Assembly: GCA_022376925.1 (NCBI GenBank)
Contig: JAIOJX010000002.1
Coordinates: forward strand, 64,938,001-65,002,000
Reading direction: 5' to 3'
Length of the DNA stretch: 64,000 nt
From: Tragulus kanchil
Taxonomy: Eukaryota > Chordata > Mammalia > Artiodactyla > Tragulidae
Shown here one piece after another: positions 46,485 to 58,604 of this stretch. The notes below the pieces were generated by a model. It was not told the origin of the DNA and ran no database searches. It saw nothing but the letters and a program-made list of their open reading frames with translations. Position numbers and translations under genes: made by a program. Numbering within the stretch: position 1 is the first letter of the stretch; every line of letters starts with the position of its first letter.

Positions 46485-48790
46485 CACACTCCTAGTTTTT
46501 CGATTTCCTGTGATCCCTATGCCACACTTCATTTCTCCTTCCATCATATGAAGCCATTTTGATTTCTTATGTAGTGTCTGTATCTGAGTGTATAACTATA
46601 CATGTATGTGTGTATCTGTATAATTATGCAAATGGTTTACATCTGTTTAATTGTGGACATGCCAATGAGTCATGTATCTCCACTCTTTTTTCTCCTTGGG
46701 ATTTTATGTTACAAGGTCATTCTATGTTCTGTGTATCTCTACTCCATTTCTTTGGGATGAATTTACATGAAGCAACAATGAAACGTTATTTCTCATGATT
46801 TGACGGCAGTGCTCTTGGTTGTCCATGGTGGTCTTACTTATGCCTGTGTAGTTGGCCGTGAAGTCTTTTAAGGATTTGGGCAGCTAGAATAGTTTGGACT
46901 CTCTCATTTTGTGGTCTTTCATCTGTGCTTTTTTTACGTCATGTTTTCTCATGGTTCCAGAGAGCAAAAGCAGAAGCTTCAATGACTCTTAAGAATTCAT
47001 TTTGAAAGTAGAATAATATTTCTTTCACATTCCTTTGATCAGAACAACACAAAGTCCAGCCCAGATTCAAATGGCAGGGAAGCAGTCTCTGTTTTTTAAT
47101 GGGAGAGGTAACTGAATCACATTGTAAAGAGAATGGAAAAGAGAGGCATGCTGCACTGGGACTATCACTATTGCCATCAGCCATATAAGTAAAACAAACA
47201 CAGGAAAAAAAAAAGAAACATAAATGAAGGAAAAATAAGAAAATGTAAATTTAGAAAGTAATTGTAGACCACTACTTGGCACTGAACAATATTTACACAA
47301 TCATAATAATAATGTAAATATTATTTATCAGTTTGAGTAAAGAGAGGGTGATAACTCTAGAAAGACTGAGTGCTCATCTAGCATCATAAAATATCAGCAG
47401 ATAATTTATAAAATCAATGAATTAAGGAAAAGAAGAAGTATAATATATTGTTTTTTTAAATTGGAGCAAATACATAAGGAAATAGTTTGAAAAATTAAAA
47501 GTTGTTGCCCGTGGGGGAATGGATTTTTGGATTGAAAAAGACAGGAGTTTCTGTTTTCATGTGTGTGGATGTTATGGGCAGTGTGTCAATTTTTTAAAGT
47601 GTGCACAGAGTTATTATAGACTAAACAGACTTTAAAACACACTCCTAGTTTTTCGATTTCCTGTGATCCCTATGCCACACTTCATTTCTCCTTCCATCAT
47701 ATGAAGCCATTTTGATTTCTTATGTAGTGTCTGTATCTGAGTGTATAACTATACATGTATGTGTGTATCTGTATAATTATGCAAATGGTTTACATCTGTT
47801 TAATTGTGGACATGCCAATGAGTCATGTATCTCCACTCTTTTTTCTCCTTGGGATTTTATGTTACAAGGTCATTCTATGTTCTGTGTATCTCTACTCCAT
47901 TTCTTTGGGATGAATTTACATGAAGCAACAATGAAACGTTATTTCTCATGATTTGACGGCAGTGCTCTTGGTTGTCCATGGTGGTCTTACTTATGCCTGT
48001 GTAGTTGGCCGTGAAGTCTTTTAAGGATTTGGGCAGCTAGAATAGTTTGGACTCTCTCATTTTGTGGTCTTTCATCTGTGCTTTTTTTACGTCATGTTTT
48101 CTCATGGTTCCAGAGAGCAAAAGCAGAAGCTTCAATGACTCTTAAGAATTCATTTTGAAAGTAGAATAATATTTCTTTCACATTCCTTTGATCAGAACAA
48201 CACAAAGTCCAGCCCAGATTCAAATGGCAGGGAAGCAGTCTCTGTTTTTTAATGGGAGAGGTAACTGAATCACATTGTAAAGAGAATGGAAAAGAGAGGC
48301 ATGCTGCACTGGGACTATCACTATTGCCATCAGCCATATAAGTAAAACAAACACAGGAAAAAAAAAAGAAACATAAATGAAGGAAAAATAAGAAAATGTA
48401 AATTTAGAAAGTAATTGTAGACCACTACTTGGCACTGAACAATATTTACACAATCATAATAATAATGTAAATATTATTTATCAGTTTGAGTAAAGAGAGG
48501 GTGATAACTCTAGAAAGACTGAGTGCTCATCTAGCATCATAAAATATCAGCAGATAATTTATAAAATCAATGAATTAAGGAAAAGAAGAAGTATAATATA
48601 TTGTTTTTTTAAATTGGAGCAAATACATAAGGAAATAGTTTGAAAAATTAAAAGTTGTTGCCCGTGGGGGAATGGATTTTTGGATTGAAAAAGACAGGAG
48701 TTTCTGTTTTCATGTGTGTGGATGTTATGGGCAGTGTGTCAATTTTTTAAAGTGTGCACAGAGTTATTATAGACTAAACAGACTTTAAAA
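46485..48790 (+). repeat. Duplication 18: 1153-bp unit (46485-47637 / 47638-48790)
   Basis: The units appear identical. The junction TTTAAAACACACTCC joins the end flank (TTTAAAA) to the start (CACACTCC). The content is unique AT-rich DNA that I do not recognise. Confidence 0.95.
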
Positions 48791-48904
48791 TAGACACCAG
48801 CATATTAAAATTTTGGTGTTGTTATACATTATAAATCACAAGATATTAATAAACTAACATTTTTTGTTAAGGAGGATTTTTTTCACCATGAATCTAGTTG
48901 TTTA

Positions 48905-49415
48905 GAAACATGGCATTTTTAAAGCTTTATTGAGATATAATGACCAATAGGAATTGTATTAACTTAAGGTTACAACTTGACGTTTTGATATATGGATTTT
49001 TGAAATATGTATGCTTTGTGAAATTATCATTCCAACCAGATAAATAATATAGCCATCACCTCACATAGTTACCATTTTCCTTCTTTCTCCCCTCCCTCTC
49101 TCCTTCCTTCTCTCCCTGTCTCCCTCTTTCTTCCTTTCATAGTAAGATCTACTGTCTTCAAAATCACCAAGTATACAATATGGAATTGCTAGCTATAGTC
49201 ACCATGTGGTATCTTATTTAAAAATACCAATCACCATGTTTTATTTAGTATCATATTGTGCATTGAATGCATACCTACCACATTATATTTTTGGTTTATT
49301 TTCTTAGATTCCACACATCAGTGAGACCATATAGTATTTGTCCTTCTTCATCTGACTTACTTCACTTATCATAATGCCCTCAAGGTCCACACCTGTTGCT
49401 GCAAGAGTCATGTTA
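48905..49415 (-). mobile_element. Ancient L1 3' UTR with pyrimidine tract
   Basis: Reverse-strand L1M-type signals: 'AAAGCTTTATTGAGATATAA', 'TAGCCATCACCTCACATAGT', 'GCTAGCTATAGTCACCATGT', 'CCACACATCAGTGAGACCAT'. It includes a CT-rich simple repeat at 49076-49139. The duplicate is at 50002-50512. Confidence 0.72.
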
Positions 49416-50001
49416 TTTTTTAAAACAAACACAACAAATTAGGAAGGGATTATGAAAAAAATTTGACTGACACTACAGCTAAATTCACTTTAAAGTAAAA
49501 CTCAAGAATTCCTATTTTCTTTCTCTCAAATTTACATAATAATCTGAGGAGACTCTTAAAAACACAGGCTGTGAGCTTAACATTACTTCTAGCTAATATT
49601 CTTAGCCTCATTATATGGTTAAAACACAAAAAATACATTCTTCTTCAGTTTAACTCCACTAGCTTTTAAGATTTTCCACACCAGGTTCTATTCAGTTCTC
49701 ACAATTTCTGTGAGCTCCCAACATCCCAGTCTCGATTTGGAAATTGAATTTTTGGGGCCCGTGGGGGAATGGATTTTTGGATTGAAAAAGACAGGAGTTT
49801 CTGTTTTCATGTGTGTGGATGTTATGGGCAGTGTGTCAATTTTTTAAAGTGTGCACAGAGTTATTATAGACTAAACAGACTTTAAAATAGACACCAGCAT
49901 ATTAAAATTTTGGTGTTGTTATACATTATAAATCACAAGATATTAATAAACTAACATTTTTTGTTAAGGAGGATTTTTTTCACCATGAATCTAGTTGTTT
50001 A

Positions 50002-50512
50002 GAAACATGGCATTTTTAAAGCTTTATTGAGATATAATGACCAATAGGAATTGTATTAACTTAAGGTTACAACTTGACGTTTTGATATATGGATTTTTGA
50101 AATATGTATGCTTTGTGAAATTATCATTCCAACCAGATAAATAATATAGCCATCACCTCACATAGTTACCATTTTCCTTCTTTCTCCCCTCCCTCTCTCC
50201 TTCCTTCTCTCCCTGTCTCCCTCTTTCTTCCTTTCATAGTAAGATCTACTGTCTTCAAAATCACCAAGTATACAATATGGAATTGCTAGCTATAGTCACC
50301 ATGTGGTATCTTATTTAAAAATACCAATCACCATGTTTTATTTAGTATCATATTGTGCATTGAATGCATACCTACCACATTATATTTTTGGTTTATTTTC
50401 TTAGATTCCACACATCAGTGAGACCATATAGTATTTGTCCTTCTTCATCTGACTTACTTCACTTATCATAATGCCCTCAAGGTCCACACCTGTTGCTGCA
50501 AGAGTCATGTTA
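50002..50512 (-). mobile_element. Ancient L1 3' UTR, second copy of 48905-49415
   Basis: Offset 1097 bp, in duplication 19. Its pyrimidine tract is at about 50173-50236. Confidence 0.72.
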
Positions 50513-50901
50513 TTTTTTAAAACAAACACAACAAATTAGGAAGGGATTATGAAAAAAATTTGACTGACACTACAGCTAAATTCACTTTAAAGTAAAACTC
50601 AAGAATTCCTATTTTCTTTCTCTCAAATTTACATAATAATCTGAGGAGACTCTTAAAAACACAGGCTGTGAGCTTAACATTACTTCTAGCTAATATTCTT
50701 AGCCTCATTATATGGTTAAAACACAAAAAAAATACATTCTTCTTCAGTTTAACTCCACTAGCTTTTAAGATTTTCCACACCAGGTTCTATTCAGTTCTCA
50801 CAATTTCTGTGAGCTCCCAACATCCCAGTCTCGACTCTGTGTTCTCTCTCTAGAGGCCATGATGTGATCAATTCCTCCTACATTTATTAAACCATCTTCT
50901 T

Positions 50902-51181
50902 TAAAAAAAAATTTTTTTTTAATTTTGGCTTCTTTTCTTGGTCCTTCATTTATTTATTTTCATCCATCGTAATTCTTTGGCCTGTGTGGGCCTCCCATTG
51001 CAGGGGCCTCTCTCACTGCAGAGCGCCAGCTCTGGGCACCTGCGTTCAACCACTGGCTCCTAATTGGACACACTGGTCCAGCTGCTCCACAGCATGTGGG
51101 ATCTTCCCATGCCAGGGATTAAACCTGTGTGCCTTGAACTACAAGGCAGACTCTTTAACCACTGAACCACCAGGGAAGCCC
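50902..51181 (-). mobile_element. CHR-type tRNA-Glu SINE, 14-bp target-site duplication
   Basis: Reverse-strand: A/T-rich tail, 'TTCTTTGGCCTGTGTGGGCC', 'CATGTGGGATCTTCCCATGC', 'GAACCACCAGGGAAGCCC'. A perfect TAAACCATCTTCTT lies at 50888-50901 and 51182-51195. Confidence 0.92.
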
Positions 51182-51195
51182 TAAACCATCTTCTT

Positions 51196-51794
51196 CACAC
51201 ACAGGACATGCACATGGACTTATCTACCTATGATCCACTTACTGGAGTTTCCAAAAGAGCTGTCTTGGCACAAAATCAAGGAAACTAAGCAAAGATAGAA
51301 CAGCAAGCTCTTCTTTCATAACTGTCCCTGCTCCCAAGTCTCAAATGCACTTGCCTATCACCAAAAGCACAAAAACTTGAGAGCAAATGTCATTATTATT
51401 ACCAAATGCTAATGTTTTTCTTCTCCAACATCTGTGCATTCCTACCTGTCAGCCTTCATTAATTAAGTTGTACTAAATACCATCTTGATTACTATAGTTT
51501 AATTTTTAATTAAGTTTAATTTTTAAAAATTGAAAAGTTGATACTAACCCATTATTATTAATTATCAGTGTTTTTACCTCTGCCTTTTAGAAAACATGCC
51601 ATTCTCCACTTTGGGGCCTTGCACTGTTTCCAATTATACTTTTCAATGAGCTCCACTTTTCTAAAAGTAGAATGGATACAGTAGACAATGCTGATATGAG
51701 ATATAGAATTATTGAAGAAGTTTTACACAGAATTGATAAGGCTTCTTCCCACTGCAAGTGACAGATAAAAATAATTGAAACTGTCTTAAGTTAA
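51196..51794. other. Unique sequence, nothing recognised
   Basis: About 600 bp between two SINEs of opposite orientation. No exon or repeat that I can name. Confidence 0.4.
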
Positions 51795-51806
51795 AAAATA
51801 AAACTT

Positions 51807-52078
51807 GGGTTTCCCTGGTGGCCCAATGGGTAAAGAGTCTGCCTTGCAGTGCAAGAGGCACTGGTTTGATCCCTGGCCTGGGAAGATACCACATGCCACA
51901 GAGCAGCTGGACCAGTGTGCCCAATTAGGAGCCAGCCCGCTGGAGAGCATGCGCCCAGAGCCAGTGCTCTTCAGTGAGAGAGGCCCCTGCAATGGGAAGC
52001 CCACACAGGTCAAAGAACAAAGATGGATGAAAATTAAAAAATGAAAGACCAATCAAAGAGGCCAAAATTAAAAAAAAT
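51807..52078 (+). mobile_element. CHR-type tRNA-Glu SINE, complete
   Basis: 'GGGTTTCCCTGGTGGCCCAA', 'AGCAGCTGGACCAGTGTGCC', 'ACAAAGATGGATGAAAATTA', 'AATCAAAGAGGCCAAAATTA'. A likely target-site duplication AAAATAAAACTT lies at 51795-51806 and 52079-52090 (A-rich, so its exact limits are uncertain). Confidence 0.9.
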
Positions 52079-52090
52079 AAAATAAAACTT

Positions 52091-53218
52091 TATGCATGGC
52101 TATTCAAAACTTTAAACAGTATCAACTAAACTCCAGCTTACTCTATGTTTCAGTTTTGCTTCTTTCTGTGTGGGCTCAAGTCTCAAATACTTTCTTTTTC
52201 TGGTGGTTGTCACCAAATTGAACTTGTAATTTATCTTATCAACATTCTGCCCAATGATTAATAAATGTCTTAAAATGGAGCCTCTGATTAGGACACATGC
52301 TTATTCCTGAGCTTATCCCCATGACAGGAGACCTCAGTGACCTAATTGGACATATGTTGGTTATATACCACCTCTTGCATCTACGGTTGGAGACATTGTG
52401 TTATAGAACCACATTGACTAGAGTGGAGAAGGGGTGAGCTTTAAATGATGACAATGCTATTTAGAGAAAATAAAACCAGTAGATGAAAACTAAAAACGAA
52501 AAGAAGAAAAGCATATAGGTATTTTATCAGTAGGGAGCATATATAAAATATGAACAAATAATCATAAAGCTTAGTATATCATGACATAGTCTTAGAAATA
52601 TCTGACATGGCAGTAATCATACAGTAATCACTTTTTAAAATACATAATATTTAAGCTTATTTGGAGAGTTACCAAAAAAGAGATGAAAGAATTTTCCATC
52701 AGGCTCCCTGTAATAAATATTCAATCTTTTTTTTTTTTTTTTTGTCAGGGACCAGTAATCTTTTTACTGGAAAAAAAAGACAGATTACCTCAAAGGCATA
52801 GGTATATTCATAATATGTCTCAGGGTGATGTCCAAATGCTTCATTAGTATACATTTTTTCCTGTACTTACCTGTAAATATCTTTTAAAAGTGTCATTAAT
52901 GGGATACTTAACTTCTTAACATATGTACTAATAACAAGGAATGTATGAAAGAAAAATGGATATCAAAGATGAGTATTACAATCTTTAAGCTAAATGCCTT
53001 TCATGTGTACTTTGTTGCCCTGCAGCAAAAGCAAGTAAAGTTCACAATCCTGTGCAGAAGTTGCTTTTTCTGGAGTTGAATATGGTCAGCAATGTCCTAA
53101 TTAGAGTAGGCTGAGAACAGTGCTCAGACCCAGAAACAACTTCACCTGTGGAGAAATATTTGAATCCTGAATAACAATTGGTGACCAATAAATACCCAAC
53201 ACAGTTGAGGAAGAAGAC
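52091..53218. other. Unique AT-rich sequence
   Basis: No gene or repeat recognised. A T-run of about 17 lies near 52727-52743 (duplicate near 53850-53866). Confidence 0.35.
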
Positions 53219-53322
53219 TAGTCTACAAGTCAGAGATCTGGCTTCTAGCCTTGGTTTATTAATTTGCTGTGTGATACTGGCTAAAGACTTCACCTTTCTG
53301 GGCTTCAGTTTTCTCACCTGTA
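53219..53322 (+). mobile_element. MIR SINE fragment
   Basis: 'AATTTGCTGTGTGATACTGG', 'GACTTCACCTTTCTGGGCTT' and 'CAGTTTTCTCACCTGTAATG' follow the MIR core in forward orientation. It ends in a TG/TA microsatellite (53323-53352). The duplicate is at 54341-54444. Confidence 0.85.
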
Positions 53323-54340
53323 ATGTGTGTGTATGTGTATATATATGTGTGTGCACGCATATGATTCTGTTTTCTAAACCCACTTTCAAGTACTGAGATT
53401 CTATAATCCAGTGGAATGAGGAGATGTAAAGACACATGGATCAGAAAAACACTTTTTTGAAAATCTGTACAACTGCATAACAGCAGTTGTTCTGCTGGTA
53501 AAATAAATGCTGCAGAAGGGTTCTAAGCCTGGGCGTAGAATGACATCAACAGACTGGCAGTCAGAATCACCAAGAAAAGACTTATGGAGTGGAGAAACCC
53601 AAAAAAGGAAAAGAAAAAAAAAGGAAAAAAAAAAAATATAGGTATTTTATCAGTAGGGAGCATATATAAAATATGAACAAATAATCATAAAGCTTAGTAT
53701 ATCATGACATAGTCTTAGAAATATCTGACATGGCAGTAATCATACAGTAATCACTTTTTAAAATACATAATATTTAAGCTTATTTGGAGAGTTACCAAAA
53801 AAGAGATGAAAGAATTTTCCATCAGGCTCCCTGTAATAAATATTCAATCTTTTTTTTTTTTTTTTGTCAGGGACCAGTAATCTTTTTACTGGAAAAAAAA
53901 GACAGATTACCTCAAAGGCATAGGTATATTCATAATATGTCTCAGGGTGATGTCCAAATGCTTCATTAGTATACATTTTTTCCTGTACTTACCTGTAAAT
54001 ATCTTTTAAAAGTGTCATTAATGGGATACTTAACTTCTTAACATATGTACTAATAACAAGGAATGTATGAAAGAAAAATGGATATCAAAGATGAGTATTA
54101 CAATCTTTAAGCTAAATGCCTTTCATGTGTACTTTGTTGCCCTGCAGCAAAAGCAAGTAAAGTTCACAATCCTGTGCAGAAGTTGCTTTTTCTGGAGTTG
54201 AATATGGTCAGCAATGTCCTAATTAGAGTAGGCTGAGAACAGTGCTCAGACCCAGAAACAACTTCACCTGTGGAGAAATATTTGAATCCTGAATAACAAT
54301 TGGTGACCAATAAATACCCAACACAGTTGAGGAAGAAGAC

Positions 54341-54444
54341 TAGTCTACAAGTCAGAGATCTGGCTTCTAGCCTTGGTTTATTAATTTGCTGTGTGATACT
54401 GGCTAAAGACTTCACCTTTCTGGGCTTCAGTTTTCTCACCTGTA
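54341..54444 (+). mobile_element. MIR fragment, second copy of 53219-53322
   Basis: Carried by duplication 20, offset 1122 bp. Confidence 0.85.
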
Positions 54445-55023
54445 ATGTGTGTGTATGTGTATATATATGTGTGTGCACGCATATGATTCTGTTTTCTAAA
54501 CCCACTTTCAAGTACTGAGATTCTATAATCCAGTGGAATGAGGAGATGTAAAGACACATGGATCAGAAAAACACTTTTTTGAAAATCTGTACAACTGCAT
54601 AACAGCAGTTGTTCTGCTGGTAAAATAAATGCTGCAGAAGGGTTCTAAGCCTGGGCGTAGAATGACATCAACAGACTGGCAGTCAGAATCACCAAGAAAA
54701 GACTTATGGAGTGGAGAGTGTCTCTTCATGCAGACACACCAAAATTACAACTCTTTATACAACAAATATTGATAATTAAAGACCAGAAGACTAGCTGAAA
54801 ACATCTTCTACAGCTTAAGGTATAGACGAGGAATCAAAACAATATGGGTAGGTGGGGGAGGAGACATGGTAGAGTGAAGACCCAGACCCCTAGGTGGGTG
54901 ACCCACGAATGGGAGGATAATTACAATTTCAGAGTGTCATCTAAGGGATCTGAGTTCCACACTGGAGTCTCCAGTGTGGGGAGCCTGTACCAGGAAGATG
55001 CGCCTCAAAAATGTTTGGCTTTG

Positions 55024-55281
55024 GGGGCTCCCCTGGTGGTCCAGTGGGTAAGGACACTGCCTTGCAGTACAAGGGGCACTGGTTTGATCCCTGGCCTGAG
55101 AAGATCCCGCGTGCCTCAGAGCAGCAGGACTGATGTGTCCAACTACCGAGCCGGAGCTCTGGAGCACATGTGCCCAGAGCTGGTGTGGTGCAGTGAGAGA
55201 GGCCACTGTGATGTGAAGCCCACACAAGTCAAAGAACAAAGATAAATAGATGAAAGGCCACTAGAAGTGGCCAAAGGAAAA
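55024..55281 (+). mobile_element. CHR-type tRNA-Glu SINE, 17-bp target-site duplication
   Basis: 'GGGCTCCCCTGGTGGTCCAG', 'GGTTTGATCCCTGGCCTGAG', 'AAGCCCACACAAGTCAAAGA' and the tail 'GAAGTGGCCAAAGGAAA'. A perfect AAAAATGTTTGGCTTTG lies at 55007-55023 and 55282-55298. The duplicate is at 56087-56344. Confidence 0.93.
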
Positions 55282-55298
55282 AAAAATGTTTGGCTTTG

Positions 55299-55683
55299 AA
55301 GACCAGTAGGACTCAATATCAGGAGAGCTAGAGGGCTATGGGAAATAGAGACTCCTCTCTTACAGGGTGAACACAAAATTTCACATATTCTAGGACCCAG
55401 TGCAGAAACAGTGATCTGAAAGAAGTCTGGGTGAGAACCACCTGCTGATCTTAGAGAACTTCCCAGAGAGGCAGGAGGAGACAACTGGAGTTCATCCTGG
55501 GAATATATTAATAGACAGTAGCAACAGCCATTCTTGCGAGCTCATTAGACCATGAGGGCACTGGAACTGGTGAGTGCCCCTTGGGAATCTTCCTTCTAGC
55601 TAACTGGTTGAGGGATCAGACTCAAGCCACAAGCAGTACAGCTGCCTTAAGACCTTCTGAGGCCTCTGAACTCAACAATGAAT
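55299..55683. other. Unique sequence, nothing recognised
   Basis: About 385 bp, present three times (also from about 56362 and 57490). No exon or repeat recognised. Confidence 0.35.
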
Positions 55684-56086
55684 TGGTAAAATAAATGCTG
55701 CAGAAGGGTTCTAAGCCTGGGCGTGAATGACATCAACAGACTGGCAGTCAGAATCACCAAGAAAAGACTTATGGAGTGGAGAGTGTCTCTTCATGCAGAC
55801 ACACCAAAATTACAACTCTTTATACAACAAATATTGATAATTAAAGACCAGAAGACTAGCTGAAAACATCTTCTACAGCTTAAGGTATAGACGAGGAATC
55901 AAAACAATATGGGTAGGTGGGGGAGGAGACATGGTAGAGTGAAGACCCAGACCCCTAGGTGGGTGACCCACGAATGGGAGGATAATTACAATTTCAGAGT
56001 GTCATCTAAGGGATCTGAGTTCCACACTGGAGTCTCCAGTGTGGGGAGCCTGTACCAGGAAGATGCGCCTCAAAAATGTTTGGCTT

Positions 56087-56344
56087 TGGGGGCTCCCCTG
56101 GTGGTCCAGTGGGTAAGGACACTGCCTTGCAGTACAAGGGGCACTGGTTTGATCCCTGGCCTGAGAAGATCCCGCGTGCCTCAGAGCAGCAGGACTGATG
56201 TGTCCAAAGCCCGAGCCGGAGCTCTGGAGCACATGTGCCCAGAGCTGGTGTGGTGCAGTGAGAGAGGCCACTGTGATGTGAAGCCCACACAAGTCAAAGA
56301 ACAAAGATAAATAGATGAAAGGCCACTAGAAGTGGCCAAAGGAA
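56087..56344 (+). mobile_element. CHR-type SINE, second copy of 55024-55281
   Basis: It is the same insertion with the same flanking repeat, carried by duplication 21. Confidence 0.92.
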
Positions 56345-56372
56345 AAAAATGTTTGGCTTTGAAGACCAGTAG

Positions 56373-58604
56373 GACTCAATATCAGGAGAGCTAGAGGGCT
56401 ATGGGAAATAGAGACTCCTCTCTTACAGGGTGAACACAAAATTTCACATATTCTAGGACCCAGTGCAGAAACAGTGATCTGAAAGAAGTCTGGGTGAGAA
56501 CCACCTGCTGATCTTAGAGAACTTCCCAGAGAGGCAGGAGGAGACAACTGGAGTTCATCCTGGGAATATATTAATAGACAGTAGCAACAGCCATTCTTGC
56601 GAGCTCATTAGACCATGAGGGCACTGGAACTGGTGAGTGCCCCCTTTGGGGAAACTTCCTTCTAGCTAACTGGTTGAGGGATCAGACTCAAGCCACAAGC
56701 AGTACAGCTGCCTTAAGACCTTCTGAGGCCTCTGAACTCAACAATGAATTGGCAAAACTGCAAAATAAAAAATTTATATATAGATCTGTTGCATTTATTC
56801 TAGAAACAATCAGAAAGAGAAATTAAGAAAACAATCCTCCTACAAATACAACAAAAATTTTAAAATACCTAGGAATTAACATAACTAAGGAAGTAAAAGA
56901 TCTGTACTTGCGGAAATTGAAGACACTGATGAAAGAAATTGAGGATGACAGAAATAGATTGAAAAATACCCCCATGTTCATGGATTGGAAGTATAGATAT
57001 TATTAAAATAACCACACCGCCCAAGGTAATCTACAAATTCAAAGCAATTTCTATTAAGAATACCAATTACACCTTTTTAGCAAAACCAGAACAAATAATT
57101 GTAAACTTTGTATGGAAACACAAAAGATTCTGAATAGCCAAAACAATCTTGAAAAAGAAAATGAAAGCTGAAAGTATCACTCTCTCTAATTTCAAACTAT
57201 ACTGTGGAAACAGTATGGTACTGGCACATAAACAAACACAGATAAATGGAACAGAGTACTGAACCCAGAAATGAACCCACACTTATATGGGCAATTAATC
57301 CACAACTAAGGAGGCAAGGGATACAATGGGGAAAAGACCATTTCTTCAAAAAATGGTGTTGGAAAAACTGGACAACTACTTGCAAAAGAACTGAACTGTA
57401 TTACTCTCTCAGACCGTGCACAGAGACAAGTTAAGAATAAAGATTAAAATGTTATACCTGAATCCATAAAGTATCTAGAAGGAAATACAGACTCAATATC
57501 AGGAGAGCTAGAGGGCTATGGGAAATAGAGACTCCTCTCTTACAGGGTGAACACAAAATTTCACATATTCTAGGACCCAGTGCAGAAACAGTGATCTGAA
57601 AGAAGTCTGGGTGAGAACCACCTGCTGATCTTAGAGAACTTCCCAGAGAGGCAGGAGGAGACAACTGGAGTTCATCCTGGGAATATATTAATAGACAGTA
57701 GCAACAGCCATTCTTGCGAGCTCATTAGACCATGAGGGCACTGGAACTGGTGAGTGCCCCTTGGGAATCTTCCTTCTAGCTAACTGGTTGAGGGATCAGA
57801 CTCAAGCCACAAGCAGTTCAGCTGCCTTAAGACCTTCTGAGGCCTCTGAACTCAACAATGAATTGGCAAAACTGCAAAATAAAAAATTTATATATAGATC
57901 TGTTGCATTTATTCTAGAAACAATCAGAAAGAGAAATTAAGAAAACAATCCTCCTACAAATACAACAAAAATTTTAAAATACCTAGGAATTAACATAACT
58001 AAGGAAGTAAAAGATCTGTACTTGCGGAAATTGAAGACACTGATGAAAGAAATTGAGGATGACAGAAATAGATTGAAAAATACCCCCATGTTCATGGATT
58101 GGAAGTATAGATATTATTAAAATAACCACACCGCCCAAGGTAATCTACAAATTCAAAGCAATTTCTATTAAGAATACCAATTACACCTTTTTAGCAAAAC
58201 CAGAACAAATAATTGTAAACTTTGTATGGAAACACAAAAGATTCTGAATAGCCAAAACAATCTTGAAAAAGAAAATGAAAGCTGAAAGTATCACTCTCTC
58301 TAATTTCAAACTATACTGTGGAAACAGTATGGTACTGGCACATAAACAAACACAGATAAATGGAACAGAGTACTGAACCCAGAAATGAACCCACACTTAT
58401 ATGGGCAATTAATCCACAACTAAGGAGGCAAGGGATACAATGGGGAAAAGACCATTTCTTCAAAAAATGGTGTTGGAAAAACTGGACAACTACTTGCAAA
58501 AGAACTGAACTGTATTACTCTCTCACACCGTGCACAAAGACAAGTTAAAAATAAAGATTAAAATGTTATACCTGAATCCATAAAGTATCTAGAAGGAAAT
58601 ACAG
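56373..58604 (+). repeat. Duplication 22: ~1115-bp unit (56373-57489 / 57490-58604)
   Basis: The first copy has errors near both ends: 'CCCCCTTTGGGGAAAC' near 56640 against 'CCCCTTGGGAATC' at 57757, and 'CAGACCGTGCACAGAG' near 57410 against 'CACACCGTGCACAAAG' at 58524. Bases 56373-56752 are also in duplication 21. Confidence 0.95.

Larger units (their letters stand above)
48660..50835 (+). repeat. Duplication 19: ~1077-bp unit with linker (48660-49735 / 49757-50835)
   Basis: The linker at 49736-49756 (TTTGGAAATTGAATTTTTGGG) resembles the true upstream AAAAATTAAAAGTTGTT. The A-run in 'ACACAAAAAATAC' (49625) gains two A's in the second copy (50722). Bases 48660-48790 are also in duplication 18, giving three copies. 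Confidence 0.95.
52513..54718 (+). repeat. Duplication 20: ~1083-bp unit with corrupted linker (52513-53595 / 53636-54718)
   Basis: The linker at 53596-53635 is an A/G-rich string (AAAAAAGGAAAAGAAAA...) that looks like a damaged AAAAACGAAAAGAAGAAAAG, the true upstream sequence at 52493-52512. Confidence 0.95.
54618..56752 (+). repeat. Duplication 21: 1066-bp unit (54618-55683 / 55684-56752)
   Basis: Small differences: 'GGCGTAGAATG' against 'GGCGTGAATG', 'CAACTACCGAGCC' (55140) against 'CAAAGCCCGAGCC' (56205), and A-run lengths. The junction shares TTGG. Bases 54618-54718 are also in duplication 20. Confidence 0.95.
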